A stretch of DNA of 9,351 bases from an uncultured Chloroflexota bacterium (lineage in GTDB: Bacteria; Chloroflexota; Dehalococcoidia; UBA2247; RBG-13-53-26). Under the pieces are notes generated by a model. It was not told where the DNA came from. It searched no databases and saw nothing but the letters and a program-made list of their open reading frames with translations. A program made the position numbers and the translations under genes. The stretch's first letter is position 1. Every line of letters begins with the position of its first letter. Below are positions 1 to 7,233 of the stretch, piece by piece. The stretch covers positions 1 through 9,351 of the forward strand of contig CALMBS010000516.1 in assembly GCA_937860285.1 (NCBI GenBank), in the 5' to 3' direction.

Positions 1-1699
1 TGCCGTCTTGCGGGATGTACCACGGCGACGGATACCACCACGGTCCCGGCTTGGCCAAGCCGTCCTCGATCATGGTGTGCATCAGGTTGTAGCCGCAGGC
101 CATCAGGCACAGTCCGCCGGGATGCATGGAAGACTGATGGCACAGGTACAGGCCGTCGATCTGGGTCCGGCCGCGCGCCAGCTCCGGCAGGGGTCTGGTG
201 GTCCACCACTCGTCCTTGTCGTGCCGGACGCCGTACCACGAACCGCCCATCAGGCCCGCGTTGCGAAGCTCCGAGTCGTAGGGCGTGTTCACAAAAGTCT
301 TGATGATGTTGTCCCCATCCAGGTTCTCGCAGACCACGCCGGCCAGCTCCAGGTTGTAGGCATTGAGCTCTTCCTTGATCTTGTTGATGTTCTCCTTGCC
401 CTCCGGGTCGTACTCGGGGGTGGCCACGATGGTGTCGAACGGTCCGCAGATGTACTGGCCGGGCCGGGTGCACTGGGGATGGGTCTCATCGTAGTTCTGG
501 TTGCCCACCCAGAGATAGAGGCCTTCCTTGGCCGGGATCCGGGGTCGTCCCTTCCAGCCCAGGGCCTCCGCCATGTGAGCGAAGTACTCCTTCCTGGTCC
601 CGGCGCCGCCCACGAAGGGGCCGCCGGTGAAGACGCCCTCGCCGGACATCGCCCCGGCCCACTTGTCGCGGAACTTCAGCTGCTTCTTGGTCAGCCAGTG
701 GGTAACGTAGAGGCTGCCGCCCTTGGCGCTCAGGTCGTTGATCCGCTGCAGGAAACCCCGGTCGAGATGGCTGGGGCCGATCAGCCTGTTGAAGGTGTGC
801 CGGATGTCGCAGGCGCTGATCACCGCCTTGTTGGCCCAGATCCTCTTCTCGCCCCTGGGAGCGGTGTCAGCCAGCCTGACGCCCACCGCCGTCCCGTTGT
901 TGATGATGATCTCCTCCACCTTGCAGCAGGTGCGGGCCACCACACCGTGGGCTACGGCGCAGCGCAGCAGCGCATGGAAGTACCCGTGGATGTTGCCGCG
1001 GGGGCCCACCGGGCGGGGTATGAAAGGAGGCGTGCAGGCCAGCACGCTGGCCAGCGCCGGGACGGCCTGCCCCTCATGGTGCCCGAAGGCGCCGGAGACC
1101 GCGGCGATGTAGCACATGACCGTCTTGAAGGGCTCGCCGCCCTTGATGTGCGCATCCAGGAAGTCGAACATGGTCCACCGCAGAAGCTCTTCGGTCCAGA
1201 CATCGGGCGCGTGCTTCTTGTAGACCTGCATGAACGGGATGTTCTCCGGAGTGACCTCCACCTCGGGCGGATGCGGCGGGCACCAGAAAGTGGCCCTCAG
1301 CAGCTCCTGGGTCCAGGCCAGCGGCTGGCCCAGGTAGCCCGAGATTTTGGCGAAACCCATGGCCGACTCGTCATCCACCTGGTACATGCCCTCCCCGGTC
1401 ATGAATCCCGTCGGCTGGGGCCGGTACTCGGGATGCCGGGCATGGAGGTCCATTCGGAAGCCGTACTTCCAGAGCTCGAGCTGTTCCCATCCCGGAGCCG
1501 CCCCGCCGTAGTTGGCAATGGCGTGGGGGGAGAGACGCGCACCCGCAACGGGCTCGGTGTTCTCCTGCGCGCCACCGAGCTCCGGCCTTTCTTCCAGAAT
1601 ACAGACGCTGAGTCCGCACTTAGCCAGATAGGCCGCAATGGTGGTGCCGTTGTGTCCCCCACCAACGATGACTATGTCATATCTTTCGTCTGCACCCAT
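1..1699 (-). CDS. Phytoene desaturase-like FAD-dependent oxidoreductase (3' end beyond window)
   Basis: Reading the minus strand from the ATG at 1699 gives 566 codons without a stop, running off the left edge. The N-terminus is a Rossmann FAD-binding fold: a beta strand, then GGGHNG at residues 13-18, then an acidic residue (E36) at the end of the second strand and LGG at 41-43. This is the pattern of the phytoene dehydrogenase/CrtI-related family (COG1233, also PYROXD2-like). Near the visible end, a segment reading GLYLCHQSSMHPGG then CGYNLMHTM matches the C-terminal FAD-contacting motif of that family, so little of the protein is missing. Family members desaturate or isomerise carotenoids and other hydrophobic substrates, but many COG1233 proteins have unknown substrates. 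No crt genes are visible, so I do not infer carotenoid synthesis. The ATG is supported by a strong ribosome binding site 5 nt upstream. The gene follows the sensor-regulator after 194 nt containing a likely terminator, so it may have its own promoter. Confidence 0.88.
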   Translation of the reverse strand, partial: MGADERYDIVIVGGGHNGTTIAAYLAKCGLSVCILEERPELGGAQENTEPVAGARLSPHAIANYGGAAPGWEQLELWKYGFRMDLHARHPEYRPQPTGFMTGEGMYQVDDESAMGFAKISGYLGQPLAWTQELLRATFWCPPHPPEVEVTPENIPFMQVYKKHAPDVWTEELLRWTMFDFLDAHIKGGEPFKTVMCYIAAVSGAFGHHEGQAVPALASVLACTPPFIPRPVGPRGNIHGYFHALLRCAVAHGVVARTCCKVEEIIINNGTAVGVRLADTAPRGEKRIWANKAVISACDIRHTFNRLIGPSHLDRGFLQRINDLSAKGGSLYVTHWLTKKQLKFRDKWAGAMSGEGVFTGGPFVGGAGTRKEYFAHMAEALGWKGRPRIPAKEGLYLWVGNQNYDETHPQCTRPGQYICGPFDTIVATPEYDPEGKENINKIKEELNAYNLELAGVVCENLDGDNIIKTFVNTPYDSELRNAGLMGGSWYGVRHDKDEWWTTRPLPELARGRTQIDGLYLCHQSSMHPGGLCLMACGYNLMHTMIEDGLAKPGPWWYPSPWYIPQDG

Positions 1700-1704
1700 A
1701 TTAT

Positions 1705-1710
1705 CCTCCT
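1705..1710 (-). promoter_or_regulatory. Ribosome binding site of the FAD oxidoreductase
   Basis: The minus strand reads AGGAGG followed by 5 nt (ATAAT) and then ATG at 1699. This is a full Shine-Dalgarno match at a usable distance, and it fixes the start codon of the oxidoreductase. Confidence 0.85.
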
Positions 1711-1794
1711 GCTAACAATTTGCCTAATGTAAAACGAGATCGGCACAAATATCCGTAAACCATCAAAGAGACACTGTCTTCTATCCCACCCCCT

Positions 1795-1824
1795 AACAAA
1801 GACACGCTGCGGAAGAAGCGCGTC
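1795..1824 (-). terminator. Likely intrinsic terminator after the sensor-regulator gene
   Basis: On the minus strand GACGCGCT (1824-1817) pairs with AGCGTGTC (1808-1801) over 8 bp, with one G-U pair and an 8-nt loop. TTTGTT follows at once (1800-1795). A stable stem followed by a short U-rich tract about 70 nt after the 1894 stop fits Rho-independent termination of the upstream gene. The U tract is short and interrupted, so strength is uncertain. The 95 nt between here and the oxidoreductase start is more AT-rich than the genes and probably holds its promoter, but I could not find a convincing -35/-10 pair. Confidence 0.5.
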
Positions 1825-1858
1825 AAATCAGGTTAACCCAGTCAGATGCCCGGCCGCA

Positions 1859-1888
1859 TCAGGAATCTCCTGATCGAATTGTCAGGAG
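1859..1888 (-). repeat. Three-armed alternative hairpin just after the sensor-regulator stop
   Basis: In plus-strand terms, TCAGGA (1859-1864), CTCCTGA (1867-1873) and TCAGGAG (1882-1888) form three arms, and the middle arm can pair with either neighbour. One fold has a 3-nt loop and 6 bp, the other an 8-nt loop and 7 bp. The two are mutually exclusive. No U tract follows, so neither alone is a classical terminator. A 3' mRNA-end stabiliser or a protein-binding palindrome is possible. Confidence 0.45.
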
Positions 1889-1893
1889 TTATC

Positions 1894-4563
1894 CTACGTA
1901 GGACCCGAAACCGTTGCCGGCGGGAACGCCCTCTTGGAGATGCTGTCGATCAGGCCATTCTGGATGGCGAACTGGCAGATGTCCACGTCATTGCGCAGAT
2001 GCAGCTTGTGCAGGACCCGCGAACGGTACGTCTCCACCGTCTTGACGGAGAGCTCCAGGTCCTTGGCCACCCCCTTCAGCTCCTGTCCCTGCGCCAGCAG
2101 GCAGAGCACCTGCAGCTCCCTGTCGGACAGGCTCTCCAGCGGACCCGATCCGGGCTGGCTCGAAAGGAGCTGGAGATTGACCACGTCCTGGCCTTCATCG
2201 GAGAGGAAGCGCTTGCCCCGGGCCACGGCGCGGACCGCGTGGTGCAGCTGCTGAGTGGACGACCCCTTGGTCAGGTATCCCAGGCAGCCCGCCTTCATGG
2301 CCCGGATGGCGTACTGCTCCTCCTCGAACCGGGTGAGCATCAGGATCCTGGCCTGGGGATCCACCGAGAGGATACGTTTGCTGGCTTCCATCCCGTCCAG
2401 CTCCGGCATGGAGATGTCCATCACCACCACGTCCGGCGCCACCTCCTGGTAGCTGTCCACTGCCTCCCTGCCGTCGCGCGCCTCGGCAATGATCCGGATG
2501 TCCGGCGCCTGCTCCAGGACCCGCCTCAGACCGGCCCTGACCAGGCTGTGGTCATCGACCAGGAGTACCCTGATGTCGCTCCTGTCCCTTGGCTTCGACG
2601 CCGGCGCCTGCCCCGGGCCCATCTCCGCGGCAGCGCCCGCCACGGGCCTCGCCATCCCCATGGGCAGACTGGCCGCCACTCGCAGGCCGCCTCCCGTATT
2701 GCCCCTGATGGTCACCTTGCCTCCGACCAGGCCGGCCCGCTCGCGCATGCCCAGGAGCCCCAGCGTTGTCCCCTCTGAGAGCCGCCGCAGGTCCATCCCC
2801 ACGCCGTTGTCGGACACGCAGACGTTGACTGCGCCGTGACCGCTGGTGACTTTAATCTTGGCTTGGGAGGCCCGGGAGTGCTTCCAGACATTGACCAGCG
2901 CCTCCTGCACGATGCGGTAGGCGCAGGTGGACACCGCCTTCGGCAGCACCAGGCCGTTGTTCGGGGCTTCGACCGGGCAGGAAATGCCGCTGCGCCGCTC
3001 GAAGTCCTCCGCGTACCATTGAATGGCCTTCACCAGTCCCAGCTTGTCCAGGATCTCCGGCCGGATGCTCACCGCGATGCGGTGGGCCGTAGTGTCCAGC
3101 CGGTCGATCAGGTCCAGCACCCCCCGGGCGCGCTCACTGAGCCGGGGATGGCCCACCAGCTCCTCCATGAGGACCACCGCCTCTATCTTGAGGGCCACCA
3201 GCTCTTGGCCCAGCTGGTCATGCAGCTCCCGGGCAATCCGGGCCCTCTCCTCCTCCTGCACTTCCAGGACGCGCTGGGAGAGGAGCCGCAGCTGCGATTC
3301 AGAGCGGACCAGGGTCTCCTCGGACTGCTTGCGCTCCGTGATGTCCATGAAGGTCCCCAGCATCGCCGGACGGCCGTTGTGCTGGATGGCGGCCACCTGC
3401 TCCATGACCCACTTGATGCGTCCGGCGCGGCCCACGAAGCGGTACTCGTAGGGGTTGGGGCGTTCGCCCTTCAGCATGGCCTCCGACATCTGTCTGGCCG
3501 TCTCTCTGTCCTCAGCCAGGATGAATCGGCTGGCGTCAGTGCCCAGGAGCTCGGCCTCACCGACGCCAACGTGGTGCTTGAACTGCGAGTTCACGAACTG
3601 CAGTTTGCCGTCCTGCGTGATGTATACCGCGATCGGGGAGTTGTCGGCCAGGGTCTGGAACAGCTCCTGCGCCCGGCGGCGTTCGCTGATGTCCCGGACC
3701 AGGGCCAGGAAGCCGATGGGCTCGCCTCCCTCGCTGCGCAGGATGCTCACCCTGCCTTCGGCCCACAGCGCCGACCCGTCCTTCCGCCGGAACTCCAGCT
3801 CCAGGGTCCAGGACTTGTAGGTGTCCTTCCGGGAGCCCGCGTCCATGCTGGCGGCGATCTCCCTGAAGACCTCGGTGGCGATCTCGGCAGACCTCGGTGT
3901 CAGGGCCTCCTCTATCCACTGGTTCCACTGCTGCCCCAGGCTCTGCTCCACCGTGTAGCCCAGCAGATGGGTTACCGACGGGCTGAGGTAGGTGACCCTG
4001 AGGCCTTTGTCCAGCACGCAGATGACATCCGTGACATTGTCCGCCAGCAGACGGTACCGCTTCTCGCTCTCCCTGAGCGCCTCCTCCGCCTTGCGCCTCT
4101 CGGAGATGTCGTGCACCGTCCCCAGGATCCCCACCGGCCACCCATCCCCGTCCCGCAGGTAGCTGGCCGTGGCCTCGATCGGTACCACGGAGCCGTCTTG
4201 GCGCTGGAACTCCAGCTCCAGTGTGCGCAGCGTCACGGAGCCCGGCTGCCTCCGCTCGTCGGCCGCAGCCGCAGACAGGGCCGCGATGGCCGCCTTGTAC
4301 GAGGCCGGGGTGAGGGTCCCCTCAAGGGTGCCCCCCAGGAGCTCGTCGACATTGCGTCCCGCCAGGCGGGTCACCGAAGGGCTGAAGTAGGTGGGCCGGA
4401 GATCCAGGTCGAGGAGGAAGATGACGTCCGCAATGTTGTCGGCCAGCAGCCGGTATCGCTTCTCGCTCTCGCTTTCCGATCGAGCGTCGGCCCCCGGCTG
4501 GCGGCGAGAAACGGCGCTGGCTGCCGTCTGGCCGGCCCTGCGATCTGTGGCCCTTCGACTCAT
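1894..4563 (-). CDS. Hybrid sensor kinase fused to NarL/LuxR-type response regulator (PAS x3-HisKA_3-HATPase-REC-HTH)
   Basis: This 889-aa protein carries a whole two-component pathway in one chain. Three PAS domains lie at about 34-155, 167-293 and 299-411; the first two share SEKRYRLLADN-type openings and SPSVT motifs, and each domain ends in a DI(S/T)ERR/K-like motif. The kinase core is of the NarX/DegS type: the HisKA_3 box has H448 in RELHDQ, and the ATPase has N558 in the N box, DNGVGM at 585-590 and GLLGMRERAG at 602-611. After a Pro/Ala/Gly-rich linker (about 636-662) comes a receiver with D670/D671, phospho-acceptor D716, T744 and K766. A LuxR-type helix-turn-helix lies at about 812-858 (LSDRELQVL, then SVKTVETYRSRV). 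No membrane segments are seen, so it is probably cytosolic and senses through PAS. The signal is unknown. Start at ATG 4563, with G-rich Shine-Dalgarno-like bases at 4570-4575 and its own promoter upstream. All key catalytic residues are present. Targets cannot be read from the sequence. Confidence 0.95.
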   Translation of the reverse strand: MSRRATDRRAGQTAASAVSRRQPGADARSESESEKRYRLLADNIADVIFLLDLDLRPTYFSPSVTRLAGRNVDELLGGTLEGTLTPASYKAAIAALSAAAADERRQPGSVTLRTLELEFQRQDGSVVPIEATASYLRDGDGWPVGILGTVHDISERRKAEEALRESEKRYRLLADNVTDVICVLDKGLRVTYLSPSVTHLLGYTVEQSLGQQWNQWIEEALTPRSAEIATEVFREIAASMDAGSRKDTYKSWTLELEFRRKDGSALWAEGRVSILRSEGGEPIGFLALVRDISERRRAQELFQTLADNSPIAVYITQDGKLQFVNSQFKHHVGVGEAELLGTDASRFILAEDRETARQMSEAMLKGERPNPYEYRFVGRAGRIKWVMEQVAAIQHNGRPAMLGTFMDITERKQSEETLVRSESQLRLLSQRVLEVQEEERARIARELHDQLGQELVALKIEAVVLMEELVGHPRLSERARGVLDLIDRLDTTAHRIAVSIRPEILDKLGLVKAIQWYAEDFERRSGISCPVEAPNNGLVLPKAVSTCAYRIVQEALVNVWKHSRASQAKIKVTSGHGAVNVCVSDNGVGMDLRRLSEGTTLGLLGMRERAGLVGGKVTIRGNTGGGLRVAASLPMGMARPVAGAAAEMGPGQAPASKPRDRSDIRVLLVDDHSLVRAGLRRVLEQAPDIRIIAEARDGREAVDSYQEVAPDVVVMDISMPELDGMEASKRILSVDPQARILMLTRFEEEQYAIRAMKAGCLGYLTKGSSTQQLHHAVRAVARGKRFLSDEGQDVVNLQLLSSQPGSGPLESLSDRELQVLCLLAQGQELKGVAKDLELSVKTVETYRSRVLHKLHLRNDVDICQFAIQNGLIDSISKRAFPPATVSGPT

Positions 4564-4614
4564 TAGATACCCCCCAAGTGCTGCCGGCTGAATCGAGTGA
4601 AGCGGTGTGGGGCT

Positions 4615-4642
4615 ATTATACTACACTAAATGCAGAAGTAAA
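4615..4642 (-). promoter_or_regulatory. Sigma-70-type promoter for the hybrid sensor-regulator gene
   Basis: In the 106-nt gap between the MFS stop (4670) and the regulator start (4563), the minus strand has TTTACT (4642-4637) as a -35-like element. A 16-nt spacer and a perfect TATAAT (4620-4615) follow. Transcription would start near 4608, leaving a leader of about 45 nt. The patch is strikingly AT-rich among GC-rich genes. It implies that the regulator is transcribed separately from the upstream cluster. Confidence 0.7.
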
Positions 4643-4669
4643 GCGAAATATTTGGCGCAGAGGGAAGTT

Positions 4670-5872
4670 TTAGCGGACCGGCGTTGCCCGCCGGATCAGC
4701 AGGTTGAACCCTGCCACCCCAATGACCACGGTTCCCGCCGCCGCGGGGAAGACCCAGCCGATGCCGGCGGCGCTCTCCACGCCGGCCCCCGCCAGAGCCC
4801 CCACGATGACCGCAGCGGAGTTGGCCATGTTGTAGACGCTCATCACCGATCCCATGCCCAGCCTCCGGCCGGTCTCCACCGTGATAGCGTTTCCGGCCGG
4901 CATGGCCACGGTTTCCAGCAAGCCCATCACCGCGAACAGGGCCACGGCCCCGGCAAAGCCGCCCACCCGGGGTATGAGGCAGACGCCCGCCGCCATGGCT
5001 GCCAGCCCGATGGTTACCAGGACGGGCCGGCTGACCCGGTCCGCCAGCCGCCCGTAGGGGTAGTTGAGGGTGCCGTTGAGCACAGAGCGCACTGAGAGCA
5101 CGATGCCCACCTGGGCCAGCGTGGCCCCGCGGACCTCGGTCAGGAAGACCGGCAGGAAGGTGCTGACCGCCCCGTAGGCCAGCCCCCAGGCCCCCATGTA
5201 GACGATGAGCGCCTGCATGGTGGGGTCCCGGGCCAGTGCCGACAGCCCGATGGGACTCTCCCCTGCTTGCGGGTCCGCCGCCCCCCCGCCAAGCGCCGCC
5301 GGCCCCGACGGCGGCAGGAAGAGCAGGACCACCAGGAAGCCGGCGCCGCTCATCACGCACATGCTGGTGAAGGCAGCCTGCATGCCGAAGCCGTCGTAGA
5401 TGAGGCCGCCAAGGGTCGGCCCGAGCCCGTATCCCGCCACCATGGCGATGTTGAAGACCCCCATGTACCGCCCTTCACGGCCCGGCGGCGTCAGGTCACC
5501 GACGTAGGCATACGCGGTGGGCACCACCATGGCCGCGCCCACCCCGCTCACCAGCCGGAAGCCAAACAGCTCCCGGTAGCCCGGGGCCCACAGGTATCCG
5601 GCGGCAGCCGCCACATACATCAGGAGTCCTGTCAGGAGGAAGAGCTTCTTGCCGAAGCGGTCCGCCAGCCGGCCCACCAGCGGCATAAGCGGGACCTGGG
5701 AGAAGGCATAGCCGGAGAAGATCAGCCCCAACCATGTCCCGCTCGCCCCCATGTCCTCGGCAAACCGCGGCAGCAGGGGGCTCACCATCCCGATACCGGC
5801 CAGGCTGATGAGCAACGCCAGCCAGACGACCACGAAAGGCCGGTGGCGGGCGATAGACCGGATCACGGGCAT
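4670..5872 (-). CDS. Major facilitator superfamily transporter, 12 helices
   Basis: This 400-aa protein has twelve hydrophobic segments in two groups of six, separated by a glycine/alanine-rich central loop (about 188-215). The MFS motif A, GRLADRFGKK, sits at 67-76 in the loop after helix 2. A second copy, GRLADRVSRP, sits after helix 8, as expected for the internal two-fold repeat. It is an inner-membrane secondary transporter. The general look (short loops, motif A in both halves, PGREGR after helix 4) resembles drug/metabolite efflux members (TetA/MdtG-like), but the substrate cannot be assigned. The chosen ATG at 5872 lies 19 nt after the ACP stop and has no good Shine-Dalgarno sequence. 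Translation may depend on coupling to the ACP gene, and the true start could be slightly different. It is the last gene of the upstream cluster; no convincing terminator follows, and the next gene has its own promoter. Confidence 0.92.
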   Translation of the reverse strand: MPVIRSIARHRPFVVVWLALLISLAGIGMVSPLLPRFAEDMGASGTWLGLIFSGYAFSQVPLMPLVGRLADRFGKKLFLLTGLLMYVAAAAGYLWAPGYRELFGFRLVSGVGAAMVVPTAYAYVGDLTPPGREGRYMGVFNIAMVAGYGLGPTLGGLIYDGFGMQAAFTSMCVMSGAGFLVVLLFLPPSGPAALGGGAADPQAGESPIGLSALARDPTMQALIVYMGAWGLAYGAVSTFLPVFLTEVRGATLAQVGIVLSVRSVLNGTLNYPYGRLADRVSRPVLVTIGLAAMAAGVCLIPRVGGFAGAVALFAVMGLLETVAMPAGNAITVETGRRLGMGSVMSVYNMANSAAVIVGALAGAGVESAAGIGWVFPAAAGTVVIGVAGFNLLIRRATPVR

Positions 5873-5891
5873 GGCCGGGTCCGGGGGAGGG

Positions 5892-6158
5892 CTAGTTCAT
5901 CTTCTCTTCGATGTGCTGGACCAGGTCGCGCACGGTGGTGAAGGTCTTCATCCTCTCGATGTCCACCTCCATGTCGAAACGGCCCTCCATGCCTACGATG
6001 GCCTGCACCCAGTTCAGCGAGTCCAGGTGCAGGTTCGCCAGCGGCATGTCGATGGTGATGTCCTGCTCCCGTTTCTTGGCCACCCGCGCCAGGATCTTCT
6101 TCAGCTCGTCGAAAACCGCCAACTCGCCTCCCGTTGCCTCGCACTTCTCCTTCAACAT
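5892..6158 (-). CDS. Acyl carrier protein, atypical
   Basis: This 88-aa protein has the four-helix acyl carrier protein pattern. The phosphopantetheine attachment serine is S47 in LHLDSLNW, followed by a MEGRF segment corresponding to LEEEF in housekeeping AcpP. Helix II after the serine reads NWVQAIVGMEG and is much less acidic than the usual DxVELVMALEEE. That surface normally docks FabD, FabH and other partners, so this ACP may serve selected enzymes. The ATG at 6158 follows the plsX stop with no gap (TAGATG). It lacks a clear ribosome binding site, so translation is probably coupled to plsX. A TTG at codon 13 with GGGAGG just upstream is an alternative start and would give a more usual ACP length. 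Pairing with plsX supports a lipid or acyl-transfer role. Confidence 0.88.
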   Translation of the reverse strand: MLKEKCEATGGELAVFDELKKILARVAKKREQDITIDMPLANLHLDSLNWVQAIVGMEGRFDMEVDIERMKTFTTVRDLVQHIEEKMN

Positions 6159-7190
6159 CTACTGACCGTTGCCTTTCAGCGCCTTCTCCAGCTCCAGGCG
6201 CAGCGCACCCACGAAGTCGCTCTCCACCGCCAGCCTGGCCTCACCGATGGCGGCGGCAATCTGCTCGGCGCGGGCGGCCCCGTGGCAGACGATGGCTACC
6301 CCGTCAATGCCCCAGATGGGACCACCCCCGGTGGTGTCCGCCGTGCTGATAAGCTTCATCAGCTTCGAGGTCACGGCCTCCACGGAGGCCCGCGGCAGCA
6401 TGGACGCCAGCTCGCGGGAGAGGAAGGCATTGACCCCCCGGGCCATCCCCTCCGAGAACTTCAGCAGGATGTTGCCCACGAAGCCATCGCACACGATCAC
6501 GTTGGCCTTTCCGCCGGGAATGTCCATGCCTTCCACGTTGCCCACGAAGTTCAGGCCGCTCTCTTTCAGGAGGTGGTAGGCCTCTTTGAGGACCTCCGTC
6601 CCCTTGCCCTCCTCGGAGCCCACATTCAGCAGACCGACAGTGGGGTCCTGTATGCCGTGGAACTTCTTCACGAAGACGCTGCCGGCCACGGCGAACTTCA
6701 GCAGGTCAGTGGCCTGGCAGCCGACGTTGGCCCCCATGTCCAGCAGGAACGTGTCCGGGGCCAGCTTCAGGAAAGGCCCGCCGATTATGGGCCGCTCAAT
6801 GCCCGGCAGGCAGCCCAGGTGCTGGTAGGCGTTGACCATGAAGGCGCCGGTGGAGCCGGCGCTGACCACCGCATCGGCCTGGCCCTGCTTGACCAGCTTC
6901 GTCGCCACCGCCATCGAGCTGTTGGGTTTGCGCATGGCGGCGATGATGGCGTTCTCCCCGTCCCTGACCACCTGGACGGCTTCCACCATCCTGATGGTCG
7001 AGTCGTGCAGGCCATGCCTCGCCAGCTCGGCCGTCAGGTCGGGCGTCAGGCCGGTGATGATTACCTCGACATCCATCTCCCTGACCGCCCTGGCCACTCC
7101 CTCTACCACCTCGGTGGGAGCGTGGTCCCCACCCATGCCGTCCACCGCCACCCTGACCTTCCGTTTGCCCGCGACTTCCTGGCTGCTCAT
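6159..7190 (-). CDS. plsX: Phosphate acyltransferase PlsX
   Basis: PlsX converts acyl-ACP plus phosphate to acyl-phosphate, which PlsY uses to acylate glycerol-3-phosphate in membrane phospholipid synthesis. It is a peripheral membrane enzyme. The 343-aa length matches the family. Recognisable conserved stretches are DGMGGDHAP at 17-25, SSMAVA at 91-96, SAGSTGA at 110-116, LLDMGANV at 149-156, GLLNVGSEEGKG at 186-197 and, further on, CDGFVGNILLK. The ATG at 7190 has an AGGAGG 8 nt upstream. The common partners rpmF, fabH, fabD and fabG are absent here; instead plsX sits 66 nt after an activase gene and is immediately followed by an ACP gene. All conserved motifs are intact, so it is probably active. 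Whether it is the only plsX copy in the genome cannot be told. Confidence 0.96.
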   Translation of the reverse strand: MSSQEVAGKRKVRVAVDGMGGDHAPTEVVEGVARAVREMDVEVIITGLTPDLTAELARHGLHDSTIRMVEAVQVVRDGENAIIAAMRKPNSSMAVATKLVKQGQADAVVSAGSTGAFMVNAYQHLGCLPGIERPIIGGPFLKLAPDTFLLDMGANVGCQATDLLKFAVAGSVFVKKFHGIQDPTVGLLNVGSEEGKGTEVLKEAYHLLKESGLNFVGNVEGMDIPGGKANVIVCDGFVGNILLKFSEGMARGVNAFLSRELASMLPRASVEAVTSKLMKLISTADTTGGGPIWGIDGVAIVCHGAARAEQIAAAIGEARLAVESDFVGALRLELEKALKGNGQ

Positions 7191-7198
7191 TTCACATC

Positions 7199-7204
7199 CC
7201 TCCT
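7199..7204 (-). promoter_or_regulatory. Ribosome binding site of plsX
   Basis: The minus strand reads AAGGAGGGATGTGAA before ATG 7190, with the AGGAGG core 8 nt from the start. The ATG inside this leader (7197-7195) is followed directly by TGA and is not a usable start. Confidence 0.85.
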
Positions 7205-7215
7205 TGCCGCCCTCT

Positions 7216-7230
7216 CCGGCAGGCTGCCGG
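7216..7230 (-). repeat. Short perfect hairpin in the gap before plsX
   Basis: CCGGCAG, one base, then CTGCCGG form a perfect inverted repeat (6-bp stem with a 3-nt loop in practice) between the activase-ferredoxin stop and the plsX start. No U tract follows, so it is not a standard terminator. It may be an mRNA processing or stability element that lowers plsX expression relative to the upstream genes. Confidence 0.4.
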
Positions 7231-7233
7231 GCG

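Noticed and set aside
8..1732. Long plus-strand open frame of 574 codons
   Set aside because: It lies opposite the FAD oxidoreductase. Its translation shows no recognisable domain and is rich in His/Gly/Arg/Leu as expected for an antisense frame in GC-rich DNA, while the minus strand has clear motifs and a ribosome binding site.
1700..1794. Promoter for the FAD oxidoreductase
   Set aside because: Candidates such as TACATT or GATATT as -10 lack a matching -35 at 16-18 nt, so I did not annotate one, although the AT-rich stretch makes a promoter likely.
2836..4566. Long plus-strand open frame of 576 codons
   Set aside because: It is antisense to the PAS/kinase part of the sensor-regulator and has no domain signature; the minus-strand frame has all kinase motifs.
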